Assembly: GCA_900119285.1 (NCBI GenBank)
Contig: FPIT01000008.1
Location: forward strand, 199,203 to 263,202
Reading direction: 5' to 3'
Source: Prevotellaceae bacterium HUN156
GTDB lineage: Bacteria > Bacteroidota > Bacteroidia > Bacteroidales > Bacteroidaceae
DNA length: 64,000 nucleotides
Shown: positions 6,968-16,306 of the stretch, piece by piece
Numbering within the stretch: the first letter of the stretch is position 1
Layout: the number at the start of each line of letters is the position of its first letter
Notes under the pieces: generated by a model
What the model was told of the DNA's origin: nothing
Seen by the model: only the letters and a program-made list of their open reading frames with translations
Databases searched by the model: none
Made by a program: the position numbers and the translations under genes

Positions 6968-8784
6968 AGCACCACCTTCTGCCCATAGGCATTGCTGATG
7001 GTCTTGATAAAGTCGATGAGGTCGGGATATTGCGATTTGTCATACTGTCCTGACTTCATCACTAAGCGGTTGGTGACCATGATGCTATTCTCGCCAGGCA
7101 CTACCATAAATGAGAAGGTACCGAAAGGCTTATCTATCTCAAAACTCTTGGGCATAGCCTCCACCTCATAACCTTCAGGGATAGCGATGGTGATATCGTC
7201 TTCATCCACATAACCTTCCTCCACCCATACATTCTCCTTTCTGTCGGCTATCGCATTGGGTGCGCTATAGCCTCGGTGGATAGGACACACAGGAACAAAG
7301 AGGCGCTGACCTGTTACAGAGGCATACTTCTGACTCTTCACCTCTGCATCCAGCGTGATAGCAGCCCCCTCTTCACGGATGTCTATCTTACCAATCTCCG
7401 CCTGTGGCACGCGTACAATGCGCTGCAACACCTTCTGACGCTCTTTCTCGTCCATGTGCAACAAAGCGATGCGGTTTTCATACTGACCGTTGCGTGTCTC
7501 CTGTTGCAGTGTCACATTAGCAGCGCCCTTATCCTCCACTTCAATATGGATGGTGCTACGCATCAGATTGGTGGTATCTGGGTACACAGGCAGTGTTACG
7601 AGTCGTCCTCCAGCCTCACTCACCTCTATGGCGTCATGTCCTGCAATATCCTCGTGCACAAAGCCCAGTGGCAGTTGGGGATTGGTACACTCCAACCACA
7701 GTGTGTCGCCCTTCAGAGGCACCTGCAGGATGACGTGGTTCATCTGTCCTACGCTGGCAAAATCTTTGAGCAGTCGTCGGTTGGTGGTGCTGATGGTGGT
7801 ATAGTTAGAGGCGATGCCCACCTCTTTTAACATTGCGCGCATGTAGTTCGACAATCCTTTACAGTCGCCAAAGCCACTCTTGCATACGCTGGCTGCTGGA
7901 GCAGGCTGTAGTCCACCGATGCCCAACAATACAGCCACATAGCGTGTGGTCTTCTCCAGATGCTTATATAGCGCCTCCACCTTCTCACGGTCGGTTGTGA
8001 GGTGATCAGTCATCTGGTGTATCTCCTGCTTAATATCCTCGGGCAGTGTCTCACGCCCATTTATCAGACTATACTCCCACTTGCCATAGTCCTGCCAACT
8101 CTTGAAGCATCCTTTCTTACCATAATAGGTAAAGTCTTCCGGAGCGAAATAAGCCATCGGTATGCGCTCGCGCAGTGGTCTGGAATACGGCTCATATTTC
8201 AGGGCAGGCAGATTCTCCAGCTCCAGTGTCAGTGTCCTTCCGTCTGCCGACATGGTAGGAGTCTTGTCGATATTCAGCAGTGCATGGCGGATGGTCATCT
8301 CCTTAGGAGCCGTCAGCCTATAGGTAGCCTTCTTCACGCTGACGTCGTAGTCGCTCTGCGGACAGAATCGCGGAAACTCTATCAGGTTGTCGTGGCTCTC
8401 CATAGTCCACTCGTAAGTGATGGTGATGGGATATACGGGAGGCGTATATTCCAAGAACATCTTATAGTCGTCGATAGCCAGATACTGAGAGTATTCCGTC
8501 TGTTTCAGTTCTCCCTCCTTAAATTTGCGCAATATGCGTCCTGTAGCATCCGTTGCCACCCCTTTAAAGTTGTTCAGCTTGTCATGCTTGCTACACCAGC
8601 ATACAAAGTTGGCGAGGTCGGCGCCATGCTCGTTGAGGATGGTAGTCACCTCTTTATAGTGTACCACGGCATTCGTGCTGCTATAGCAGTCCACCTGTGT
8701 TGTCGATTCCTCTACGATGGCCACCTGTGCTGTTGCCTGCATAGCGGCAGACAACAGTACGGCCATAAGTATCTTTCCTTTCAT
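6949..8784 (-). CDS. Exported DUF3857/transglutaminase-like protein, catalytic Cys present
   Basis: A 611-residue exported protein with signal peptide MKGKILMAVLLSAAMQATAQ. An N-terminal DUF3857 beta-rich domain runs to about residue 240, followed by a transglutaminase-like core with KSGFGDCKGLSNYMRAMLKE (candidate nucleophile Cys) and QMNHVIL (candidate His). The third position reads LECTNP, where the family often has D-x-T. The C-terminal part is beta-rich. It is the downstream member of a pair with the next minus-strand gene, 10 bases away, and both probably share the promoter at 10826-10857. The substrate is unknown. The fold suggests action on proteins or peptides in the periplasm. Confidence 0.85.
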   Translation of the reverse strand: MKGKILMAVLLSAAMQATAQVAIVEESTTQVDCYSSTNAVVHYKEVTTILNEHGADLANFVCWCSKHDKLNNFKGVATDATGRILRKFKEGELKQTEYSQYLAIDDYKMFLEYTPPVYPITITYEWTMESHDNLIEFPRFCPQSDYDVSVKKATYRLTAPKEMTIRHALLNIDKTPTMSADGRTLTLELENLPALKYEPYSRPLRERIPMAYFAPEDFTYYGKKGCFKSWQDYGKWEYSLINGRETLPEDIKQEIHQMTDHLTTDREKVEALYKHLEKTTRYVAVLLGIGGLQPAPAASVCKSGFGDCKGLSNYMRAMLKEVGIASNYTTISTTNRRLLKDFASVGQMNHVILQVPLKGDTLWLECTNPQLPLGFVHEDIAGHDAIEVSEAGGRLVTLPVYPDTTNLMRSTIHIEVEDKGAANVTLQQETRNGQYENRIALLHMDEKERQKVLQRIVRVPQAEIGKIDIREEGAAITLDAEVKSQKYASVTGQRLFVPVCPIHRGYSAPNAIADRKENVWVEEGYVDEDDITIAIPEGYEVEAMPKSFEIDKPFGTFSFMVVPGENSIMVTNRLVMKSGQYDKSQYPDLIDFIKTISNAYGQKVVLKKKGF

Positions 8785-8794
8785 GCTTTTCCGT

Positions 8795-10792
8795 TTAGTT
8801 CTTCTTCAGCACCAACATATCCTTGCTGCGGCTTGCCAACTGGTCGAACATCTCGCGCAGCGTCTTATACTTATTGTTGGCATAGATGACATTAGCCATT
8901 CGGAACTGCACCTGAACAGACAGCTGGCGCTCACCCGTGAGATTATAAGTCACCTGTGCGCTCATGCTTTTGTCCTCGCTGGTGATTCTGGTGCTCTTGG
9001 GCAACTCCTCCAGCGACCATCCTTCAGGCAGTGCAAGTCGCATGGTCATGCTGAACGACTGTCGGCAGGGTAATTCCACAGGCAACAAGCGCTCTGTCTC
9101 CAGCAGCGGATTGGTGCGGAGAGGGAATGCCGTAAAGGGATTAATATAGATATGGTCTGATGCTGCCTCACCCTGCTTGCTGAACTTAATAACCTCGTTA
9201 ACAGCAGGCATGAAACCCTTATGACCAGTCATCTCACAACTACTTATCTCCACGCCATACCCTTCGGCCTTCTTAGCCACGAAGGCTGCACTGTCGCCAG
9301 CCTCACGGAACGCCCTACGCTCGCTGAGCGCAGCATTGCCCGTATAGATAGCGGTCTGTTCACCAGTCATCACACCGGCAGCTGAGATTGCGGCATCCAC
9401 CGTTACCTGTGTTCTCGCCTCTCCCACCTTCTGCAGGTTGACCCATTGACTGGGCTTACCCTTCTGAATCAGACGCGCCTGTTCTACATACAGATTGGGG
9501 TCCAGCACATTCACATAGCCGTCGGGAGTGGTAGCATCCACATAAAGCCATGAGGAACCGTTAGGCACTGCTACTACAAAGGTGTTCAACTTGTCCAAGC
9601 TGGGATAAGTCTGTGGCAGTCTGCCGTGACGGCGTGTGCTCAGCACCATCGGACAAGCCTGTACGCCCGCATCATTCAGCATATTGAGCAATATCATGTT
9701 CAGGTCGCCACTCGTACCATTGCCCTTCTTTATCACCTCTGATGCCGAGTGAGCCATCACATCGTAGTCGCCATTCCATGCTAGCTTCTTTCGCAGCATT
9801 GTCAGCGTGGCAGCCACCTTTTCTTTTACATCCGTCATGGCGGGGATGCCAGCAGCCGTCAGCTCATCACGATACTTGCTATGTTCGCTCAGTCGTGCAC
9901 CAAAATCCGAGTGCTTAGCCAGGATGTCGTCCACCTGCTCCCATGTCTTTCTCGTCTCGCGATAGTTGCCACTACCCGTAGCATAGCTCTTCAGCTCGGC
10001 AGTCACCTTCGTCAAGTAGTCGCGCTCACTCCACACATAGTCATCCTTCTTCAGTGCAGGCAAGTTACGACCTGTGCAGAGATACACGTTCGTCTTACAA
10101 GTCGCCGCTCTTGTCATGTTGTCGCTGCTGGGCTGGAAGGTCAGACTACCCACCGAGTGAGCTGCCTCCAACTTATAGATACCGCTTGTTTCTACGTTGA
10201 ACACGAAATAAGCAGGAATCTCCAGTCTGTACTGAGCGAACACCACGGGAATCTCCTCCTGTGCCTCCCAGTCAAAGATATGAAAGAACACGTTGCTATG
10301 ACGAGTGAACTCATATTCAATGATGGTACCAGCCTTAGCCTGTGGTATAGCCACCTTTGCACGCATGAAGTCCTCATTGATACGCTCCTCATGGATAGCC
10401 TCTCTTCCTATCTTCGTCTTCACCACCTTGCCATTCACCACGTTGAATGCCGTAGCCTTGAAGTCCTCGATGCTCTCTAGCATATCTTCCTTACCATTAG
10501 AGATAAAAGGTATGGTAATGTTAGCAAAGTCCTTACCGTCGTCAGCAAGAATCTTGATACGTTTCTTCACCTGATAGTCTACTGTATAGTTATACAGATC
10601 CATCTTGTAGTTAACGGTAGTCAGATGACAGAGCACAACGGCTTTAGCCTCCTTGTCGGCAGCATATTCCGTCATATTCAGTTCTACATCAGTTGGTTTG
10701 CCCCATTTCAGGTTGGGAGTAGCTATCTGTGCTGATGCTGTGTGTAGGCAAAGAGCAGCAAATAGCAGTGCGGTTAAAAGTTTCTGTTTCAT
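8795..10792 (-). CDS. Exported DUF3857/transglutaminase-like protein, catalytic residues lost
   Basis: A 665-residue exported protein (signal peptide MKQKLLTALLFAALCLHTASA) with the same order as its downstream neighbour: DUF3857 domain, transglutaminase-like core, beta-rich C-terminal part. Aligning the cores by eye, the neighbour's GDCKGLSNYMRAML matches GTSGDLNMILLNML here, so the nucleophile Cys is Ser. Its NHVIL matches NTFVV, so the His is Thr. This copy therefore looks non-catalytic. Start chosen at ATG 10792, directly before the signal peptide, not the upstream in-frame codon at 10828. It may form a complex with its active paralogue, but this is inference. Confidence 0.83.
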   Translation of the reverse strand: MKQKLLTALLFAALCLHTASAQIATPNLKWGKPTDVELNMTEYAADKEAKAVVLCHLTTVNYKMDLYNYTVDYQVKKRIKILADDGKDFANITIPFISNGKEDMLESIEDFKATAFNVVNGKVVKTKIGREAIHEERINEDFMRAKVAIPQAKAGTIIEYEFTRHSNVFFHIFDWEAQEEIPVVFAQYRLEIPAYFVFNVETSGIYKLEAAHSVGSLTFQPSSDNMTRAATCKTNVYLCTGRNLPALKKDDYVWSERDYLTKVTAELKSYATGSGNYRETRKTWEQVDDILAKHSDFGARLSEHSKYRDELTAAGIPAMTDVKEKVAATLTMLRKKLAWNGDYDVMAHSASEVIKKGNGTSGDLNMILLNMLNDAGVQACPMVLSTRRHGRLPQTYPSLDKLNTFVVAVPNGSSWLYVDATTPDGYVNVLDPNLYVEQARLIQKGKPSQWVNLQKVGEARTQVTVDAAISAAGVMTGEQTAIYTGNAALSERRAFREAGDSAAFVAKKAEGYGVEISSCEMTGHKGFMPAVNEVIKFSKQGEAASDHIYINPFTAFPLRTNPLLETERLLPVELPCRQSFSMTMRLALPEGWSLEELPKSTRITSEDKSMSAQVTYNLTGERQLSVQVQFRMANVIYANNKYKTLREMFDQLASRSKDMLVLKKN

Positions 10793-10825
10793 TATTGTGT
10801 GTGTATAGGTTATATGTTTATGGTG

Positions 10826-10857
10826 CAAAGGTATAAATAATTTTTCATAGTTCCAAA
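10826..10857 (-). promoter_or_regulatory. Promoter of the DUF3857 gene pair
   Basis: On the minus strand TTTG (10857-10854) and TATACCTTTGC, with the TAnnTTTG -7 box at 10833-10826, are 20 bases apart. The signal peptide ATG follows at 10792. Confidence 0.75.
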
Positions 10858-10983
10858 GAAAAACGTAAATTTTCTTACTTTTAAGTCTTCAAGCAAAAAT
10901 TTTCTGTAAGGCACTTCTTGTCATAAGATTGTACCTGTATATTTCCTATACATATAGCCTAATATGGCTTACGATTCTTTGAT

Positions 10984-12159
10984 CTAAAGATGCTGGAAGC
11001 TGTAGCGTGGCCAGAGGCACTGATACCAGAGGAGGTATTCATTGAGGAGCTGACGGCGAGGACGAGCCTTAATGCCTGGAAAACGCTCACCACGTACATG
11101 GAACGTATAGCGCGACTCGTTACCGTAATAGTCGGTAAGGATATAGGTAAGCTCGTAGAGGCGCTCTTGGTCGAAACAGACAACGCCTTGATCGAAATTG
11201 GTGTGTAACACGGGAAGACGGACACCGCGCTCACGGAAAGACTTCATATACCATATGTGGGTGCGGCGCCAATGGTCGTAGTCGCCCCAGCGATTGACCT
11301 CTGACTGGCAGCTGACGGGGATGCTGTCGACAACAGAGCGAAAAACCTCGCATCCATCTACCAAGAGGCGGGTTTGACGAATGCCATAGTGGTTGTAGGT
11401 CTTCTCACTATAGTCATCAGCCCACAGAGCAAAGCCTACCCTGCCCCATGCGGTGAAGGTACGTTGAAGTTTGAAGTTTGAAGTTTGAAGTTTGATATCG
11501 GGGGCACCGAAGCCGAAGGTCTGCTTGCTGAAGCCGCCATTAAACACGCCCTCGCCCTGCATGGGGTAAGCCATGAAGGAGTGGGCCTGCGGAGCAACGG
11601 TATCGCTGATAACGGGGGCGAGCTTATCGAGTGGGTCGCGCATGGCCCATGTACGGGTGTCGTGGAGCTCAAGGTGGAGGTGGGGACCAGTGGAGTGGCC
11701 CGTATTGCCACTGATAGCAATGAGATCGCCAGCCTTGACGGGGAATTTATTCTCTGGGAAAACCAGAGACAGCGTGTCTTTACCAGTGCGTTGGAATAGC
11801 GCTTCGTATTTATCGTCGAAGCGCTTCAGATGGCAATAGACACTGGTATTGCCATCAGGGTGAGCCACATAGATAGCATTGCCAAAGCCATACATGTTAA
11901 TGGTGATACGACTGACATAGCCGTCGGCAATGGAATAAATCAGTTTTCCCTCCCTATTCTCGGTCTTGACATCTATGCCACCATGGAAATGGAAAGGACG
12001 TGGCTCACCAAAGTTGCCAGCAAGAATAATGTCATAGTCGACGGGAGAGGTGTATGTTATTTGACATTTGACATTTGATGTTTGATGTTTGTGATTACTG
12101 CACGCAAAGAATAATCCTATCATTAATCCACATAACAATAATCTGCTCATTCTAATCAT
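10984..12159 (-). CDS. M23-family metallopeptidase lipoprotein
   Basis: A predicted lipoprotein (hydrophobic segment ending IGLFFAC) with an M23/LytM peptidase domain. Zinc-ligand motifs are HFHGGIDVK near residue 60 and GPHLHLELHD, with YVAHPDGNTSVYCHL between them. M23 enzymes cleave peptidoglycan cross-links; inactive ones regulate amidases. Here the H-x-x-x-D and H-x-H motifs are intact, so activity is likely. The 394-codon frame opens at 12168, but several Met codons precede the signal; 12159 is my preferred start. Two 7-base arrays lie in frame, giving HKHQTSNVKCQ just after the lipid-anchored Cys and LQTSNFKLQ in the C-terminal half. It follows nadC by about 30 bases and may be in the cstA-nadC transcript. 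Confidence 0.85.
   Translation of the reverse strand: MIRMSRLLLCGLMIGLFFACSNHKHQTSNVKCQITYTSPVDYDIILAGNFGEPRPFHFHGGIDVKTENREGKLIYSIADGYVSRITINMYGFGNAIYVAHPDGNTSVYCHLKRFDDKYEALFQRTGKDTLSLVFPENKFPVKAGDLIAISGNTGHSTGPHLHLELHDTRTWAMRDPLDKLAPVISDTVAPQAHSFMAYPMQGEGVFNGGFSKQTFGFGAPDIKLQTSNFKLQRTFTAWGRVGFALWADDYSEKTYNHYGIRQTRLLVDGCEVFRSVVDSIPVSCQSEVNRWGDYDHWRRTHIWYMKSFRERGVRLPVLHTNFDQGVVCFDQERLYELTYILTDYYGNESRYTFHVRGERFPGIKARPRRQLLNEYLLWYQCLWPRYSFQHL
11464..11495. repeat. 7-base tandem array (TTGAAGT type) inside the M23 gene
   Basis: Four TTGAAGT units plus TTGA. They encode KLQTSNFKLQ in frame, in the C-terminal half away from the zinc motifs. The unit is nearly the same as at 977-1014, 10 kb away. 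Confidence 0.9.
12059..12093. repeat. 7-base tandem array (ATTTGAC/GTTTGAT) near the M23 N-terminus
   Basis: Five units: ATTTGAC twice, ATTTGAT, GTTTGAT and GTTTGTG. They encode HKHQTSNVKCQ directly after the predicted lipidated Cys. Confidence 0.85.
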
Positions 12160-12161
12160 AA

Positions 12162-12190
12162 ACATCAAACATCAAAAATCAAAAATCAAA
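12162..12190. repeat. 7-base tandem array between nadC and the M23 gene
   Basis: About four units, ACATCAA twice then AAATCAA-like, fill most of the gap between the nadC stop and the start of the M23 gene and may supply its earliest Met codons. Confidence 0.8.
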
Positions 12191-12194
12191 AAAA

Positions 12195-13076
12195 TCAGCA
12201 TGCCTTAAAACTCATATCGAGTCCCTTCACAGAGTGAGTAAGAGCTCCTACGCTGATGAAGTCGACACCCTGTTCGGCATAGTCGCGGATGGTGTCGAAG
12301 GTAATGCCACCAGATGACTCGGTCTCATAGCGACCAGCAATGATGTCAACAGCCTTCTTGGTGTCGGGCACACTGAAGTTGTCGAGCATGATACGATCTA
12401 CGCCACCATGGTCGAGTACCTGCTGCAACTCGTCGAACGAGCGTACCTCGATCTCAATCTTCAGGTCTAGTCCTTTCTCCTTGAGATAGGCATGACAGCG
12501 ATCGATAGCATTGACGATGCCACCAGCAAAATCTACGTGGTTATCCTTGAGCAGAATCATATCGAAGAGTCCGATGCGATGGTTGCAACCACCACCAATC
12601 TTTACAGCCTGCTTCTCGAGCATACGCATGCCTGGAGTAGTCTTACGGGTGTCAAGCACACGGGTCTTGGTGCCCTTCAGGTGCTGCACATACTTATCGG
12701 TCATGGTAGCAATACCACTCATGCGCTGCATGATGTTGAGCATCAGGCGCTCTGTTTGCAGCAGTGAGCGTGTCTTACCAGTAACAATCATAGCGATGTC
12801 GCCCTTCTTGACGCGAGTACCATCCTGCATCAGCACCTCTACCTGCATGGTGGGGTCGAAACGATGGAACACCTCTTTAGCGACCTCTACACCTGCCAAG
12901 ATGCCGTCTTCCTTAATCAGCAGATGGCTCTTGCCCATCGCATCCTCAGGAATACAACACAAGGTGGTGTGGTCGCCATCACCAATATCCTCTGCAAATG
13001 AGAGGTCAATCAACTTATCGACTAGTTCTTTAACGTCCATGTCGTAGTTTGGTCTGTAAAAATCAATGCTTAACAT
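12195..13076 (-). CDS. nadC: Nicotinate-nucleotide pyrophosphorylase (quinolinate phosphoribosyltransferase)
   Basis: It converts quinolinate and PRPP to nicotinate mononucleotide in NAD synthesis. The 293 residues carry AEDIGDGDHTT at the N-terminus, the substrate-binding LDTRKTTPGMRMLEKQAVKI with KIGGGCNHRIGLFDMILLKDNH after it, then VDRIMLDNFS and a final GVDFISVGALTHS. All are family hallmarks. ATG 13076 gives an N-terminus 12 residues longer than Met13 (MDVKELVDKL), so the true start could be either. It lies 18 bases after cstA and may be co-transcribed. nadA and nadB are not in the window. Confidence 0.96.
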   Translation of the reverse strand: MLSIDFYRPNYDMDVKELVDKLIDLSFAEDIGDGDHTTLCCIPEDAMGKSHLLIKEDGILAGVEVAKEVFHRFDPTMQVEVLMQDGTRVKKGDIAMIVTGKTRSLLQTERLMLNIMQRMSGIATMTDKYVQHLKGTKTRVLDTRKTTPGMRMLEKQAVKIGGGCNHRIGLFDMILLKDNHVDFAGGIVNAIDRCHAYLKEKGLDLKIEIEVRSFDELQQVLDHGGVDRIMLDNFSVPDTKKAVDIIAGRYETESSGGITFDTIRDYAEQGVDFISVGALTHSVKGLDMSFKAC

Positions 13077-13093
13077 AAGATACTCTATTTTTT

Positions 13094-14554
13094 TTATTTG
13101 TTTTTATTTTCATTACGATACCAAAGGGAGAACCACACGACTGCTATCACGAAGCAGGCTGCACCAAGCGGATAAGCGATGTCTGCAGAAAGCGCGAATG
13201 CCTGCTTAGAAACAAAGAGGAAGGTGGTGCAGACGGTGGTCATAAAGAGTGCAGGAACAAGGGTAAACCAGAAGGGCTTCTTGTTGCGCACAAGATAGAC
13301 GGTGAGCGTCCATAGGGTGAAGACGGACAGCGTCTGATTGCTCCAACCGAAATACTGCCAGATGGTATTAAAACCATCGGGATTCTCAATCTGCCACACA
13401 AGCATCAGGATAGAGCTGATAAACATGGGAATACAGATATAGAGGCGCTTGCGAATGGGGCGCTGGTCGAGGTTCAGCCACTCGGAAACGATGAGGCGAG
13501 CAGAGCGGAAGGCTGTGTCACCACTAGTAATAGGAGCAGCCACAACACCTAGCATGGCCAAGACGGCACCTACCACACCAAGCCAATCGTTGCAAACAAG
13601 ATTAACCACAGCAGGTGCAGAGGTGTAGAAGCCCTTGTCGGCACCAACAATCAGCTCGTAGCCTGGTGTGGGGTCGGCATAGAAGAACCATGAGGCAACA
13701 GTAGCCCAGATGAGTGCTACCATACCCTCGGTAATCATAGCACCATAGAACACGGGGCGTCCCATCTTCTCACTCTTCAGACAGCGCGCCATCAAGGGGC
13801 TCTGAGTGGCATGGAAACCAGAGATAGCTCCACAGGCAATGGTGATAAACAGGGCTGGGAAGATGGCATCAGTCCACTTTTCGGGTTGTGCCTCCTTACC
13901 CATATTATACAGGTGAGTCCACAGCTCAGGCAGCTGCGGCATCTTGATCAGCAATACGCCCATCAGAGCTGCAGCCATAAAGAGCAGCGAGAAGGCAAAG
14001 ATGGGATAGAACTTACCGATAATCTTGTCGATAGGCAGCATGGTAGCAATGATATAGTAGCAGAAGATAATAGCTACCCACATCATAGTCTCACCACCCA
14101 TGGTATGCAGTATCTCGGCAGGCGAATACACAAACACGGTGCCCACCATGATAAGCAGCAATACGGTGAAAACGAGCATCACCGACTTGGTGGTCTTACC
14201 CAAATACTTACCAATAAGCTCTGGCAGGCCCACACCACCATGGCGCATAGAAAGCATACCCGATAAATAGTCGTGAACAGCACCTGCGAAGATGCATCCA
14301 AGCACAATCCAGAGATAGGCAGCAGGACCAAACTTGGCACCCATAATGGCACCAAAGATAGGACCCGTACCGGCAATGTTCAGAAACTGAATCATGAACA
14401 CCTTCCAGTTGGGAAGGGCAATGTAATCTAGTCCGTCGGCTTTAGCTACAGCTGGCGTCACACGGTCATCGGGACCGAATACCTTGGCAATGTATCGGCC
14501 ATAAAAGAGATAACCCAGCAAAAGAGCCACAAGGCTCAACAAAAATGAAATCAT
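13094..14554 (-). CDS. cstA: Carbon starvation protein CstA-type peptide/pyruvate transporter
   Basis: A polytopic inner-membrane protein of about 486 residues. The N-terminal MISFLLSLVALLLGYLFYGR, the GPDDRVTPA segment and the IAGTGPIFGAIMGAKFGP motif are typical of CstA/BtsT transporters, which import peptides or pyruvate. At this length it is the short form rather than the roughly 700-residue E. coli CstA. The reading frame extends to 14782, but that extension crosses the divergent promoter region and encodes a different-looking sequence, so I start at Met 14554 (one base uncertain by manual counting). nadC follows 18 bases downstream. Confidence 0.9.
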   Translation of the reverse strand: MISFLLSLVALLLGYLFYGRYIAKVFGPDDRVTPAVAKADGLDYIALPNWKVFMIQFLNIAGTGPIFGAIMGAKFGPAAYLWIVLGCIFAGAVHDYLSGMLSMRHGGVGLPELIGKYLGKTTKSVMLVFTVLLLIMVGTVFVYSPAEILHTMGGETMMWVAIIFCYYIIATMLPIDKIIGKFYPIFAFSLLFMAAALMGVLLIKMPQLPELWTHLYNMGKEAQPEKWTDAIFPALFITIACGAISGFHATQSPLMARCLKSEKMGRPVFYGAMITEGMVALIWATVASWFFYADPTPGYELIVGADKGFYTSAPAVVNLVCNDWLGVVGAVLAMLGVVAAPITSGDTAFRSARLIVSEWLNLDQRPIRKRLYICIPMFISSILMLVWQIENPDGFNTIWQYFGWSNQTLSVFTLWTLTVYLVRNKKPFWFTLVPALFMTTVCTTFLFVSKQAFALSADIAYPLGAACFVIAVVWFSLWYRNENKNK

Positions 14555-14584
14555 TTTTTCGGTGTTAGTTTTATAAAACTCGTG

Positions 14585-14643
14585 CAAAGATACGAAATAA
14601 TTGAGAATTGGCAATTGATAATGGATAATTATTTGTATCTTTG
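14585..14643. promoter_or_regulatory. Divergent promoters of cstA and the GHL10 glycosidase
   Basis: Minus strand: TATCTTTG at 14592-14585 for cstA. Plus strand: TATCTTTG at 14636-14643, with the ATG at 14652 only 8 bases on, so the plus transcript is probably leaderless. The DNA between the two -7 boxes is a 7-base array. Confidence 0.7.
14599..14633. repeat. Degenerate 7-base array between divergent promoters
   Basis: Five units, AATTGAG, AATTGGC, AATTGAT, AATGGAT and AATTATT, fill the space between the cstA and GHL10 -7 boxes. Confidence 0.75.
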
Positions 14644-14651
14644 CAAACAAA

Positions 14652-16301
14652 ATGATAAAAAATTTGAAACGATATACATTATTCATACTACTTTGTTGTT
14701 GGCTCACCGTCCTCTCAGCGCAACCTAAATACGAAGTACGTGCCGTCTGGCTGACCACACTCGGTGGGCTTGACTGGCCCAAGAACTATGCCCACGACGG
14801 TATGGGCATAGAGCGACAGAAGGAAGACCTGTGCCGCATACTAGACCAACTGAAAGCCATCAACGTGAATACGGTATTATTTCAGACTCGTGTGCGCGCC
14901 ACTACGACATATCCTTCTGACCTAGAACCATGGGAAGGCAGTTTGTCGGGTGTACCTGGAAAGACGCCATGTTACGACCCACTACAGTTTGCCATCGACG
15001 AATGTCACCGTCGCGGCATGGAGATTCATGCATGGGTGGTGGCTATCCCCATAGGCAAGTGGAACACAACGGGATGTAAATGGGTGCGAAGCAGATATCC
15101 CTCTCTGGTTAAGCGCATTGGAGAGGAAGGTTACATGAACCCTGAAGCATACGGAACAGCCAATTACATCGCCAACATCTGCGAGGAGATAACCACTCGC
15201 TACGATATTGACGGCATTCATCTGGACTATATCCGCTACCCCGAGACATGGAAGGGAAGCATGAACCACGAGAATATTACTCGCATTGTGAGACGAGTGA
15301 ACGAGCGCGTAAAGATACACAAGCCGTGGGTAAAGATGAGTTGTTCGCCAATAGGAAAATCGGGCGACCTGTCGCGCTATCGCTCTAACGGATGGAATGC
15401 CTATAGTCGTGTAAAACAGGACGCACAGGGATGGTTGCGCGAAGGACTGATGGATCAGCTTTACCCCATGATGTATTTCTCAGGCAACAACTTCTACCCC
15501 TTTGCCATCGACTGGCAGGAACAGAGCTATGGACGCATGATAATCTCAGGACTGGGCACCTATATGTTGCATCCACGCGAGCGCAACTGGCCACTAAACG
15601 AGGTGAAGCGCCAGCTGAGCGTAACACGCGACTTAGGCATCGGGCACTGTCACTTCCGTACCAAGTTCTTACTGGACAATGTGAAAGGCATCTACGACCA
15701 TATGCTGAAAAACGATCGTTATCCGGCACTCATTCCGCCTATGACATGGGCACAGAGTATAGCGCCAACGGCACCTACTCAACTACAGATAGAACGCACC
15801 TCAAAGGGCGACAACCTGAGATGGAGCGGAGCAACAGATCGTAGCGACGGGCCCTACCTATTATATAATGTCTATGCCTCAACAGAGGAGCAGGTGGACA
15901 TCACAAAGGCCGAAAACCTGATAGCTACACGCTATTTCAAGCAGCAGCTAAGCATCCGTCGCCATCAGCAACAACGCCCGTTACACTACGCCATCACGGC
16001 GATAGACCGCTATGGCAACGAGAGTGCGCCTATCTATTCGGACACCAAGAAGCCGATAGTGATGGCAGCCTCATCAGAATTGCTGGCTAATAACGGAAAA
16101 CTGCTGAAAGTGCCTCAGCGTAACCTCTTCGACGCAGACCTCTTGGTGGTATGCGATATGCAGGGACGCACGGTGAAGTCATTCACCAATCGCCCACAGC
16201 TCAACATCAGTCAACTTCCGGAAGGTATGTACCAACTGAAGTCACTGCACAAGAAGGGATATAGCCACAGGCTGGGAACATTCAGCATCAAAAGGAAGTA
16301 A
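14652..16301 (+). CDS. Secreted family-10-like glycosidase (GHL10, YngK/DigH type)
   Basis: A 549-residue exported protein: signal peptide to about residue 23 (LLCCWLTVLSAQ), then a GHL10 (PF02638) barrel beginning EVRAVWLTTLGGLDWP and including VNTVLFQTRVRATTTYPSD, HRRGMEIHAWV and DIDGIHLDYIRYP. E. coli DigH of this family cleaves peptidoglycan strands lacking stem peptides, so a cell-wall role is plausible. After about residue 370 come a fibronectin-like domain (LRWSGATDRSDGPYLLYNVYAS) and a C-terminal segment (LLVVCDMQGRTVKSF...GMYQLKSL) that resembles a type IX sorting tail. Very short leader. ruvC starts 6 bases after the stop. Confidence 0.87.
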   Translation: MIKNLKRYTLFILLCCWLTVLSAQPKYEVRAVWLTTLGGLDWPKNYAHDGMGIERQKEDLCRILDQLKAINVNTVLFQTRVRATTTYPSDLEPWEGSLSGVPGKTPCYDPLQFAIDECHRRGMEIHAWVVAIPIGKWNTTGCKWVRSRYPSLVKRIGEEGYMNPEAYGTANYIANICEEITTRYDIDGIHLDYIRYPETWKGSMNHENITRIVRRVNERVKIHKPWVKMSCSPIGKSGDLSRYRSNGWNAYSRVKQDAQGWLREGLMDQLYPMMYFSGNNFYPFAIDWQEQSYGRMIISGLGTYMLHPRERNWPLNEVKRQLSVTRDLGIGHCHFRTKFLLDNVKGIYDHMLKNDRYPALIPPMTWAQSIAPTAPTQLQIERTSKGDNLRWSGATDRSDGPYLLYNVYASTEEQVDITKAENLIATRYFKQQLSIRRHQQQRPLHYAITAIDRYGNESAPIYSDTKKPIVMAASSELLANNGKLLKVPQRNLFDADLLVVCDMQGRTVKSFTNRPQLNISQLPEGMYQLKSLHKKGYSHRLGTFSIKRK

Positions 16302-16306
16302 AAAAA

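Noticed and set aside
14555..14782. N-terminal extension of cstA
   Set aside because: It covers the divergent promoters and the first 130 bases of the GHL10 gene; the CstA signature starts at Met 14554.
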